The notes under the pieces are model-generated. The model searched no databases. It was given only the letters and a program-made list of their open reading frames with translations, and was not told the origin of the DNA. The position numbers and the translations under genes were made by a program. Shown here in pieces: positions 1 through 5,408 of a DNA stretch of 6,066 nucleotides (the first letter of the stretch is position 1; each line of letters begins with the position of its first letter). Origin of the DNA: Microcaldota archaeon (GTDB lineage: Archaea > Micrarchaeota > Micrarchaeia > Anstonellales > Bilamarchaeaceae); NCBI GenBank assembly GCA_021823425.1, contig JAKANX010000066.1, positions 1 through 6,066 of the forward strand. Direction: 5' to 3'.

Positions 1-451
1 GTCAAATTTTTGGAAGCTGGTTCTTCCAAAAGCGCGTCGTTTTTGTTTTCTACCGAATTATACGCTAAAATTAATACCTTTCTCCAGTTCCCGAATTTTC
101 TCTTATATGTATTCTGGGAGTAAGGTATTTCATATTTTTTTTAGGTCGGAGGTCAACGGGCGACGACCCTCGCTTTCAAGAGTTTTTGTCCATAGTTCCA
201 CAACTGCCCGTATCATTTCGTCATTTTTTGGATTCGTGGTCCGACTGGACTTGAGGCCAGCAGCCATAATAGCCGCGGAAAAGGAACCAAATTTTCTAAA
301 ATAAGTGGTCCACGCGGCTTTACCGTATTTGTCGATATCAAACTTGGTAATTGGTCTCTCGCCCACGATTTTTTTGAATTCGCCGCAACTCATCTATGAG
401 CGCGGCTTTGGAATAGACCCCCAAAAAATCGATTTCAAAATTCTTGGCCAT
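1..451 (-). pseudogene. Homing-endonuclease-associated-repeat protein, double frameshift, runs off left edge
   Basis: The coding signal is split over three frames. It starts at ATG 449-451 (MAKNFEIDFLGVYSKAALID), shifts at an A7 run (sense strand, 369-375), continues as KIVGERPITKFDIDKYG and FRKFGSFSAAIMAAGLK, hits TGA at 130-132, but resumes in another frame after an A8 run (135-142) as YEIPYSQNTYKRKFGNW. Deleting one A from each run restores one continuous protein with two copies of the pattern 'GxRP...FGSF/FGNW...A'. That pattern is typical of the short repeat found with homing endonucleases and HNH proteins (HNH_repeat type), thought to bind DNA. The gene starts 7 bases after the stop of the Schlafen-like gene, so the two are probably one operon. 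The C-terminus lies beyond base 1, so an HNH nuclease domain could follow but is not visible. The shifts may be sequencing errors, real decay or slippage. The longest intact piece is 130-393. Confidence 0.7.
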
Positions 452-458
452 ATAAATA

Positions 459-1826
459 TCAGCCTGGATTCGTGCGCTTCACCAGATACTTGCTTGACCT
501 AGTGCTCCCACTGTGCTCAAGCTTATTCTGGGAAGCGAGCTCGTTTAGCATGTGGATAGCGGTAACCCTGGAAACCTTCAGGTAGCGCATTACTTCAGAA
601 GTGGTTATCTCGCTCTTCTTTGAAATAAGCGCCTCCAACTTCTGCCGCTTCACATCCTTGGATTTGGCAGGGGATAATGTTATGCGGACGTAGAAAACCG
701 AGGGGGCTTCTCCAATGACCTTGAACTCCGGCGCAGCCTTGCCTAATTTCGCCAGTTCGCCTTTTATCTTCCATATCCCTTCTCCTTTGCCTTCGTAGAG
801 CAAAGCCGGGTTAAGGAACGTGTAGATGCCTTCATTGGGATGGTAGGTTGTCTGCATGGATAATATGTCCTCCCACATCCTCGGGGTTATGGCTGCGGGA
901 TTGCTGATGTCAAAGCCGTCAGCGTAGATCCGGACACGTATGTGCTCGTGGCTATGGTAATTCCTATGGGAGACAGCATTAGTTATGGATTCGCGTATTA
1001 CGCTCAGGGGAATGGCAGGGCTTTGAATCATTTTCGCTCCTTCGTAAACCCTGCTTACGGGCAGGTTCTGCTCGATTATCCTTGTTGTTTCCTCGATCAA
1101 CTGGCGGGCAGGCTTGGATATTTTCACCGATGGACCAATTGGGATTGGTGGCGAGCCCATTACGCTGTCATAGCGCTGAACCTCCACGAAAGCGCCTTCC
1201 AGGTAATCATCGGGTTTTTTGGATAAGATGACCACGCCCCGGACGGTGAGAAACCCCTTTTCCGAAAGGACTGACTGAAGCAGGTTTTCCTTGCTCTTTT
1301 TGATGATTTCCGAGTACGTTTCGAGCTCGGCCTCATCGACATCCGATTTCTTTGCGTGCGTTGGCATATCCTCTGGATTAGCTAGGCCGTGAAGGAGATG
1401 ATAACGCTTCACTTCTTCCGGGGAAATCCGCTGGTTGGTATCGCCTTTGCGCTCGTAGTAAACGCCGTTGTACGAGCACGGCCTGAGCGCCCCTGCATCC
1501 TGGATGCGGATAATGGCGAGTTTCAGGTCTTTGTATTCCACAATCCGCTGTTGGGTTAACGGCGTTGGACGCACATTCGCGATTGCGTTGGAAAATTCTT
1601 GCTGGAACTCGACCTCGACTAAACCGAAAATCTTACCGCCCTGCTTGAGGTCTTCCTGGCCGACAAGGAGAATTCCGCCGTTCTTCGTGCCGAAGGCAGC
1701 GATAGCCTTGCCGATGTTGTCCTGCCCGCCTCGGGTGCGATCAAAATATTCTCCTTCCTGGGCTTTGAGCAATTCTTCGAGGTTTATTTCGTCGAATTCT
1801 GGAATGCCCTGCTTCGCTTCTGCCAT
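459..1826 (-). CDS. Schlafen/AlbA_2-domain protein with GHKL-like ATPase domain and C-terminal winged helix
   Basis: A 455-residue protein with the layout of the 'AlbA_2 plus RecG-C-terminal-like' regulators (COG2865 type). Residues about 10-140 fit AlbA_2: an acidic EGEYFDR segment (24-30), AFGTKNGGILLVG (44-56) and a YYERKGDTNQRIS (123-135) strand-turn. Residues about 265-385 fit a HATPase_c_4 domain: ESITNAVSHRNY (279-290), DGFDISNP (303-310) and EGKGEGI (345-351). Residues about 392-450 form a winged helix with recognition-helix-like TTSEVMRYLKVSRVTAIHML. Members of this family are usually called transcriptional regulators or putative helicases; related Schlafen domains cut RNA, but I cannot say whether this one does. 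The start at 1824-1826 is supported by a TATA-like box 25 bases upstream and no Shine-Dalgarno, implying a leaderless transcript. It heads an operon with the repeat protein at 1-451, and the palindromes in its promoter suggest autoregulation through its own winged helix (inference). Confidence 0.82.
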   Translation of the reverse strand: MAEAKQGIPEFDEINLEELLKAQEGEYFDRTRGGQDNIGKAIAAFGTKNGGILLVGQEDLKQGGKIFGLVEVEFQQEFSNAIANVRPTPLTQQRIVEYKDLKLAIIRIQDAGALRPCSYNGVYYERKGDTNQRISPEEVKRYHLLHGLANPEDMPTHAKKSDVDEAELETYSEIIKKSKENLLQSVLSEKGFLTVRGVVILSKKPDDYLEGAFVEVQRYDSVMGSPPIPIGPSVKISKPARQLIEETTRIIEQNLPVSRVYEGAKMIQSPAIPLSVIRESITNAVSHRNYHSHEHIRVRIYADGFDISNPAAITPRMWEDILSMQTTYHPNEGIYTFLNPALLYEGKGEGIWKIKGELAKLGKAAPEFKVIGEAPSVFYVRITLSPAKSKDVKRQKLEALISKKSEITTSEVMRYLKVSRVTAIHMLNELASQNKLEHSGSTRSSKYLVKRTNPG

Positions 1827-1842
1827 GCTAATAATACAATTG

Positions 1843-1873
1843 TTTAGTTTATATACTTTACTATTAAACTATT
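1843..1873. promoter_or_regulatory. Proximal palindromic operator candidate (overlaps TATA box)
   Basis: Arms AGTTTA (1846-1851) and TAAACT (1865-1870) are perfect inverted repeats with a 13-base spacer, extended outward to TAGTTTA/TAAACTA. The left arm overlaps the TATA box of the Schlafen-like gene. A second copy with the same arms and the same spacer lies 59 bases upstream of the gene's own copy (1902-1932). Two equal palindromes at one promoter is the expected form of a dimeric regulator's operators; which protein binds is unknown, although the winged helix of the adjacent gene product is the obvious candidate. Confidence 0.55.
1848..1855 (-). promoter_or_regulatory. TATA box of the Schlafen-like gene
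   Basis: Read on the minus strand the box is TATATAAA. Its centre lies about 25.5 bases before the A of the ATG at 1826, the usual archaeal TATA-to-start distance, so transcription should begin at or next to the start codon (leaderless mRNA). The box sits inside the proximal palindrome, so a repressor bound there would block TBP. Confidence 0.6.
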
Positions 1874-1901
1874 ATTTACGCTCCGCTGGATTGTTTAATT
1901 A

Positions 1902-1932
1902 TTCAGTTTATAAAGCATATAATTAAACTATT
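1902..1932. promoter_or_regulatory. Distal palindromic operator candidate
   Basis: AGTTTA (1905-1910) and TAAACT (1924-1929), spacer 13 bases, the same geometry as the proximal copy. The outer 11 bases on the right are identical in the two copies and the outer 11 on the left differ at one position, while the 9-base middle is not conserved. That is the pattern of selected half-sites with a free spacer. An extra half-site-like TTGTTTAATT lies between the copies at 1891-1900 and resembles TTGTTTAGTT at 1840-1849. Confidence 0.5.
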
Positions 1933-2053
1933 TTAATTATTTTACCTCGTAGCTCTCTTTAAAAATACCTCGACTCAGAAGGTCTCTCATCCTCATCTGA
2001 GGTTGGTGCTTCTTGAACAGTTCAAGTCTAGCTCCTGGGGCTTCCTGCTCGCA

Positions 2054-2090
2054 TTTTTAACCCTTTTTGACGAATAGAGTCCGGGAGGTG
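2054..2090 (+). promoter_or_regulatory. TATA box and Shine-Dalgarno of the carbonic-anhydrase-like gene
   Basis: TTTTTAA at 2054-2060 predicts a transcript start near 2083. GGAGGTG at 2084-2090 lies 5 bases before ATG 2096-2098, a strong Shine-Dalgarno that fixes this start. The leader would be only about 13 bases. This differs from the leaderless promoters of the neighbouring genes. Confidence 0.55.
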
Positions 2091-2095
2091 GGAGC

Positions 2096-3253
2096 ATGGA
2101 CAGCAGCGTTAAGAAAGTCGAGCTCCACATAGCGGTGGGCTGCGCGGACGCGAGGGACATTTCAGCCGCTTTCAACAATTCCCTGCGCGAGCAGATGGAC
2201 CTCAAGATGGGCGAGGGCACCCTCATAGATTTCCAGAGGATGTCGGTCGCGGGCACGTTCATGACGCCCGAAATCATCGCGGAGATAAAGGCGCAGATAC
2301 AGGTCAAGATGCGCGAATATTACGATTACTACAAGTCCGGGGTCCCAATAGACATCTTCGTGCACGTGGCGACGCACGGGAACGCGGTCCTCAAGGCGGG
2401 GCGCAGCCGCTCCACGCGAAGCTACCACGACATAGAGATACTGGAGTCGCCGTTCAACTGCGGGATGGCGAGAGCGCAGGAGGTCGCACTTGAAATAGAG
2501 GAGATGCTGCTGCGCAAGAAGGCGGTGCTGGAGTACGGGCTCAAGGGCAAGCGCAAGCAGATAAAGATGGAGACCGAGCAGGACTTCGAGAACCTCATGA
2601 AGCAGGCCTACGGCCACGACGGCACGATTGCGGGCAACTGGGTCAAGAGCATAGTGAACATTAGGACGCACGCGTACGAGCAGAAGAAGGTGCTCAGGCG
2701 CGCGCTGGACTCCGACCCCACGTTCGCGAACCTCGGCATAAACATAACGGCAGGCGTGAAGAATTATAGGACAAACGAGTATTTCAGGGTGGACGGGAAC
2801 ACGCACCTCAACACGTTCCTGGATTCGGTGTACGAGTCCGTGCGGCTCAAGGGGCTTGCGCAGGACAAGGCGCACACGGACAGGCAGAACCCGGTGCTCG
2901 GGCTCTTCCACCATTCCGCGATACAGCAGGCGCGCGCTACCGCGGTGAAGAATTTCTACGGCACAGAATCGTACTCCGCTGGGCAGGTGTTCGCAATCGG
3001 CAGCATGAACCTCCCGGACTATTTCACCACGTTCGGCCCGTACAAGATAGCCGGATTCTTCTTCGGAATAAAGCACCTCGGACTGCTGGAGTGGGTGGTG
3101 ATGGGCAGGACGAAAAAGGAGACCGAGGAGATGCGCGAACGGATATTGTCGGACCCGCTGATGGGCTATTTCGTAAAGGAATTCGCAGTCAACTTGGTGG
3201 CGATGGACGCGGACGGACAGCGCCTCGACGAACAGCAGGCCCAGGGGGGCTAG
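2096..3253 (+). CDS. Divergent tandem beta-carbonic-anhydrase-like protein
   Basis: A 385-residue soluble protein. The N-terminal half follows the beta-carbonic anhydrase order: VGCADAR (14-20) matches the CxDxR zinc/Asp-Arg motif (C16, D18, R20); GEGTLIDFQRMSVAGTF (39-55) matches the 'GDxFxxRNAGN' strand; a helix (58-80) leads to IDIFVHVATHG (85-95), the position of 'VVMGHTxCG'. The usual HxxC is not intact: H94 (or H90) and the Cys of FNCGM (C122) are candidate ligands separated by a basic insert. The C-terminal half shows a second copy: SAGQVFAIGSMN (294-305) and GIKHLGLLEWVVMGRT (324-339) closely resemble the same strand and the 'YAxxHLGxxxxVVMGHT' helix-strand, but with RN changed to GS and HT-CG to RTKKE, so this half should not bind zinc. 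Beta-carbonic anhydrases usually have about 200 residues per domain. Whether it hydrates CO2 is open; a sensor or structural role is possible. It is followed 30 bases later by a membrane-protein gene. Confidence 0.6.
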   Translation: MDSSVKKVELHIAVGCADARDISAAFNNSLREQMDLKMGEGTLIDFQRMSVAGTFMTPEIIAEIKAQIQVKMREYYDYYKSGVPIDIFVHVATHGNAVLKAGRSRSTRSYHDIEILESPFNCGMARAQEVALEIEEMLLRKKAVLEYGLKGKRKQIKMETEQDFENLMKQAYGHDGTIAGNWVKSIVNIRTHAYEQKKVLRRALDSDPTFANLGINITAGVKNYRTNEYFRVDGNTHLNTFLDSVYESVRLKGLAQDKAHTDRQNPVLGLFHHSAIQQARATAVKNFYGTESYSAGQVFAIGSMNLPDYFTTFGPYKIAGFFFGIKHLGLLEWVVMGRTKKETEEMRERILSDPLMGYFVKEFAVNLVAMDADGQRLDEQQAQGG

Positions 3254-3255
3254 AC

Positions 3256-3262
3256 TTTTAAA
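3256..3262 (+). promoter_or_regulatory. Internal TATA box for the two-helix membrane-protein gene
   Basis: TTTTAAA begins 2 bases after the stop of the upstream gene, with its centre about 25 bases before ATG 3284. There is no Shine-Dalgarno near that ATG. A separate leaderless transcript of the second gene is therefore likely, in addition to any read-through from the first. Confidence 0.5.
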
Positions 3263-3283
3263 CAAGGCGAGAGTTATCCTGGC

Positions 3284-3913
3284 ATGGCAGACATAATCCC
3301 TTCGAAAAAAATCGAGGAGAAGAAGCCTTCCTCGTTCCTCAACCTGCTCCACATAGCGCTGGACACCTACGACGACATATTTTCCGATTTCGACCCCTCG
3401 GCCTACGACCACCGCATACTCTCCGACGACTTCATCAAGGAGATGCAGAAGAGGTACGTGGAGACGAGCAAGGGGGACATAGAGATGAGGTTCTCCGTGC
3501 CCGAAGTGATGCGCTCTGCCAGGATAGAGGCGCTCATAAAAAAGAGGCTAAAGGAATATTTCCAGGTGCAGATAAGGCTCCTGGACGTGGACATCCAGAA
3601 CATGAAGCGCACCGGGATGATGTACTTCGCGATAGGCTCCCTGGTGCTCATCGTCACGCTATTCTCCGGCGACGTCTTCACCGGCTCGCACGTGCGGGAG
3701 GTCGCGGCCATACTCCTGACCCCGATAGGATGGTTCGGCATGTGGGAAGGCGTCGGCATGTTCGTGAAGGCGCCATACAAGAACGAGCAGCAGAAGAGGT
3801 TCTTCGAAAAATTCTCCAAGGCCAACTACGTTTTCATAAGCGAGGAGCAGTTCATGAAGGAGCTATCCGAGGCCGAGAGCGCGGACATCTCCAAGGCCGA
3901 GCAGAAGAAATAA
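3284..3913 (+). CDS. Conserved two-helix membrane protein of unknown function
   Basis: A 209-residue protein. Residues 1-105 are soluble and charged, with LDTYDDIFSDFDPSAYDHR (26-44) and LSDDFIKEM (46-54), followed by a helical stretch ARIEALIKKRLKEYFQVQIR (79-98). Two hydrophobic segments follow, about 111-129 and 139-161, the second containing TPIGWFGMWEGVGMF (146-160). A charged tail with KRFFEKFSKANYVFI (171-185) ends the protein. From memory this resembles a widespread family of two-helix proteins with a 'DPSPFHERDLDPDAEEFI'-like N-terminus and a 'GWVAMWRP'-like second helix; the family has no function I know of. No signal peptide is seen. Both long ends probably face the cytoplasm as a helical hairpin (inference). 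Its position directly behind the carbonic-anhydrase-like gene suggests the two proteins work together, perhaps by anchoring the soluble partner to the membrane. The ATG at 3284 is preferred because of the TATA box 25 bases upstream. Confidence 0.75.
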   Translation: MADIIPSKKIEEKKPSSFLNLLHIALDTYDDIFSDFDPSAYDHRILSDDFIKEMQKRYVETSKGDIEMRFSVPEVMRSARIEALIKKRLKEYFQVQIRLLDVDIQNMKRTGMMYFAIGSLVLIVTLFSGDVFTGSHVREVAAILLTPIGWFGMWEGVGMFVKAPYKNEQQKRFFEKFSKANYVFISEEQFMKELSEAESADISKAEQKK

Positions 3914-3985
3914 TCCTATTTTTAAGCAAGATTAGCAATATTGTTTATTGTAGTATTGGTTTTTATTTGGGGTGAAAACCTCAGA

Positions 3986-4010
3986 CCTTTCTTTTTTTTA
4001 AAAAGAAAGG
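3986..4010. repeat. Perfect inverted repeat with T8 run before tRNA-Leu; terminator and/or promoter element
   Basis: CCTTTCTTTTT (3986-3996) and AAAAAGAAAGG (4000-4010) are perfectly complementary over 11 bases with a 3-base TTT loop. The T8 run at 3992-3999 could stop transcripts from the upstream gene, helped by a T5 run at 3919-3923 just after its stop codon. The same T/A block lies about 20 bases before the mature tRNA end, slightly too close for a standard TATA box. A promoter further left (TTTTTAT, 3961-3967) would put the hairpin into the tRNA 5' leader. Confidence 0.4.
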
Positions 4011-4018
4011 GATATGGT

Positions 4019-4104
4019 GCAGGGGTGGCGGAGCCCGGTCAATCGCGCAGGACTTAAGATCCTGTGGCCTAGCGTCTTCGTAGGTTCAAATCCTACCCCC
4101 TGCA
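4019..4104 (+). tRNA. tRNA-Leu (anticodon UAA)
   Basis: The full cloverleaf can be traced. The acceptor stem 4019-4025/4097-4103 has 7 Watson-Crick pairs, with discriminator A4104. The D-stem GCG 4028-4030/CGC 4044-4046 closes a loop containing GG at 4037-4038. The anticodon stem CAGGA 4048-4052/TCCTG 4060-4064 has loop CTTAAGA and anticodon TAA at 4055-4057. The variable arm is about 15 bases (4065-4079), as in type II tRNAs, and the T-arm is GTAGG 4080-4084, loop TTCAAAT, CCTAC 4092-4096. The anticodon and long variable arm identify leucine. There is no intron, and CCA is not encoded (AAATAAA follows). Confidence 0.95.
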
Positions 4105-4126
4105 AATAAACTTTCGGGGCAAAAAA

Positions 4127-4627
4127 ATGAAAACACCGCAATGGATAAAAAAATTAGGCGGTCACGCGGGTGAATTATTCGTTGCCGCCGAATTATCGAA
4201 AAGAGGAATTCCAAATGTGCTGTTGCCCGAGAATTTTTCGGACGACGACATATTGATAGCTGATAAGCCGGGAAATTCTTTAGGGTACGTCCAAGTAAAG
4301 GCTTGCCACCCAACCAGGTCAGAAAGCTTCATTCTCGAGGATAGCGCAGAAGAATGGAAAACCGCGAGTGATAACCACTATGTTGTTTTTGTTTGGTTGG
4401 GGGACCCGGAAAAAAACGAGCCCCCTAGATTCTGGATAGCGAAAAAATCGGACGTCGGGGAAGCATGTGTGAAACATGCGGCACACGGAACTAATAATTG
4501 GGAACGAAGGTTTTATCCTGAAGACTTAAACCCCAAGTGGGAAAACAACTGGAAAATTTTTGGAAAATATGTTCCGACCATCCGGGAATATTTGAAGGTA
4601 AATGAAAAAGGAAGTAAAAAAAGGTGA
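4127..4627 (+). CDS. PD-(D/E)XK-superfamily nuclease-like protein, probably acquired
   Basis: A 166-residue protein with the order of a compact PD-(D/E)XK core: helix GELFVAAELSKRGI (15-28) with E16, then DDDILIAD (39-46) with D41, then a beta strand YVQVKA (54-59) with Q56 and K58. The Q-x-K variant of the last motif occurs in several restriction-like and homing-type nucleases of this fold. The C-terminal half is rich in Trp and charged residues (FWIAKKSDV, WENNWKIFGKYV) and could bind nucleic acid. The gene starts 22 bases after tRNA-Leu and is AT-richer than its neighbours (26 G/C in one counted 60-base line against 36 in a line of the 2096 gene). Both facts suggest insertion beside the tRNA. 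No Shine-Dalgarno is seen; it may be co-transcribed with the tRNA or use a weak AAATAAA box at 4104-4110. No partner methylase or antitoxin gene adjoins it. The exact substrate is unknown. Confidence 0.62.
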   Translation: MKTPQWIKKLGGHAGELFVAAELSKRGIPNVLLPENFSDDDILIADKPGNSLGYVQVKACHPTRSESFILEDSAEEWKTASDNHYVVFVWLGDPEKNEPPRFWIAKKSDVGEACVKHAAHGTNNWERRFYPEDLNPKWENNWKIFGKYVPTIREYLKVNEKGSKKR

Positions 4628-4636
4628 AAAATCACC
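4616..4636 (-). terminator. Hairpin plus T-run terminator of the PAC2 gene
   Basis: On the minus strand GGTGA-TTTT-TCACC (4636-4623) forms a 5-pair hairpin followed directly by seven T (4622-4616). It looks like an intrinsic terminator; in archaea the T-run alone often suffices. The arms contain the stop codons of both convergent genes. Confidence 0.5.
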
Positions 4637-5357
4637 CATACATTCCTCCTGAGGGCCCGCTCTTCTTGCCCATGGCTTTTGATTTTATGGCGCTCTCCTT
4701 CGCGCCCTGCGCGAGCACGCGCGCCTCCTTCTCGAGCTCAAGCGTGTTTATCGGCACGTCTATAATCTTGGATAGCGCCTGCAAAGCGTTGGACGCGGCC
4801 TTGGGGTCCACGAAGTCAGGGCTGGCCTCTGCGAGCACCGCGAGTATGGAATAGCCGGTCACGCTGCCCATCGCGAGCAACGTCCCCGTTACGCCGGTGG
4901 TCGCGCCCTCCTTTATGCTCTTGCCTATTTTCTTGTTGATGAGGCCGTCAACCTCGTTTTTCGTATTCCCGACAAGATAAACGGCGCCCTCGGCCTCCTT
5001 GAGCGAGATTCCGCCAACCGAGATGATTTTCTGGCTATTGAGGGCTTTCGCGAAGTCCAGTATCGTGCGCGCCATCTCGTTGGAGACCGCCACGGGAACC
5101 ACGATTTCGCTCAGCACAACGACCATGTTCTTGTCTTTTGAGTAGTAAATGCGGACAGGGGGCAGCGGCATGTAGTTGTGTATTGCCGCAAGGGGGGCGA
5201 ACTCGTCGCTCGTGACGTATCCGGCCATCTTGAAGCCGCCCTTTTCCACGAAATAGGACGTAGCGACGCTGCCCACAAGGCCCACGCCGGGAAAGCCCAC
5301 CAGGATCAGGGGGTTTTTGGCGTCTATTTCCATGGTCCTTACGATTTGAACTGCCAT
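4632..5357 (-). CDS. PAC2-family protein (archaeal PbaA/PbaB-like proteasome assembly factor/activator)
   Basis: A 241-residue protein with the PAC2-family signature: LILVGFPGVGLVGSVA (17-32) in the first strand-loop, AGYVTSDEFAPLA (45-57), a strand MVVVLSEIVVPV (78-89), a glycine-rich ISVGGI (112-117) and GATTGVTGTLLAMG (151-164). These proteins are related to eukaryotic proteasome assembly chaperones; archaeal PbaB-type homologues bind the 20S proteasome. After a flexible Lys/Gly/Ser linker (226-238) the protein ends in Met-Tyr-Gly, which fits the hydrophobic-Tyr-any (HbYX) rule for docking into 20S alpha-ring pockets. That tail supports a proteasome-binding role rather than only the fold-level name. 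The start at 5357 is supported by a TATA box 25.5 bases upstream, giving a leaderless mRNA. The gene converges on the nuclease gene with 4 bases between stops. Confidence 0.85.
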   Translation of the reverse strand: MAVQIVRTMEIDAKNPLILVGFPGVGLVGSVATSYFVEKGGFKMAGYVTSDEFAPLAAIHNYMPLPPVRIYYSKDKNMVVVLSEIVVPVAVSNEMARTILDFAKALNSQKIISVGGISLKEAEGAVYLVGNTKNEVDGLINKKIGKSIKEGATTGVTGTLLAMGSVTGYSILAVLAEASPDFVDPKAASNALQALSKIIDVPINTLELEKEARVLAQGAKESAIKSKAMGKKSGPSGGMYG

Positions 5358-5378
5358 GCGGGTATAACCTAATCAAAC

Positions 5379-5386
5379 TTTATAAA
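5379..5386. promoter_or_regulatory. Palindromic (possibly bidirectional) TATA box
   Basis: TTTATAAA is its own reverse complement. Leftward, its centre is 25.5 bases from the PAC2 ATG at 5357. Rightward, the same distance reaches about 5408, one base before the structured element at 5409. One TBP site could thus serve both directions, with orientation set by the flanking BRE bases. Confidence 0.55.
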
Positions 5387-5408
5387 CGTTGGCGGGCAAA
5401 TGGGTTTA

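Noticed and set aside
107..502. Two plus-strand open frames (107-304 and 305-502) opposite the broken repeat gene
   Set aside because: No motif and no start signals; the minus strand carries two repeat copies across its frames.
1468..1926. Plus-strand open frame of 152 residues over the Schlafen-like gene's 5' part
   Set aside because: Ser/Pro/Leu-rich antisense frame running into the AT-rich promoter; the minus-strand gene has clear domains over the same bases.
2000..2040. Degenerate tRNA suggested by a T-loop-like GTTCAAGTC
   Set aside because: No matching T-stem, acceptor stem or anticodon arm can be built; the match is part of a simple CTTGAA/TTCAAG hairpin.
2162..3412. Long minus-strand open frame (416 residues) opposite the carbonic-anhydrase-like gene
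   Set aside because: It is rich in Arg, His, Val and Leu with no recognisable motif, as expected of an antisense shadow of a GC-rich gene; the plus strand has a Shine-Dalgarno, TATA box and family motifs.
3730..3975. Out-of-frame plus-strand reading frame over the end of the membrane-protein gene
   Set aside because: Arg/Glu-rich alternative frame of a GC-rich gene that runs into non-coding AT-rich sequence; no start signal.
4085..4640. Direct repeat of the tRNA-Leu 3' end as an attachment site behind the nuclease gene
   Set aside because: No second copy of the T-arm/acceptor sequence is present after the nuclease gene or elsewhere in the window.
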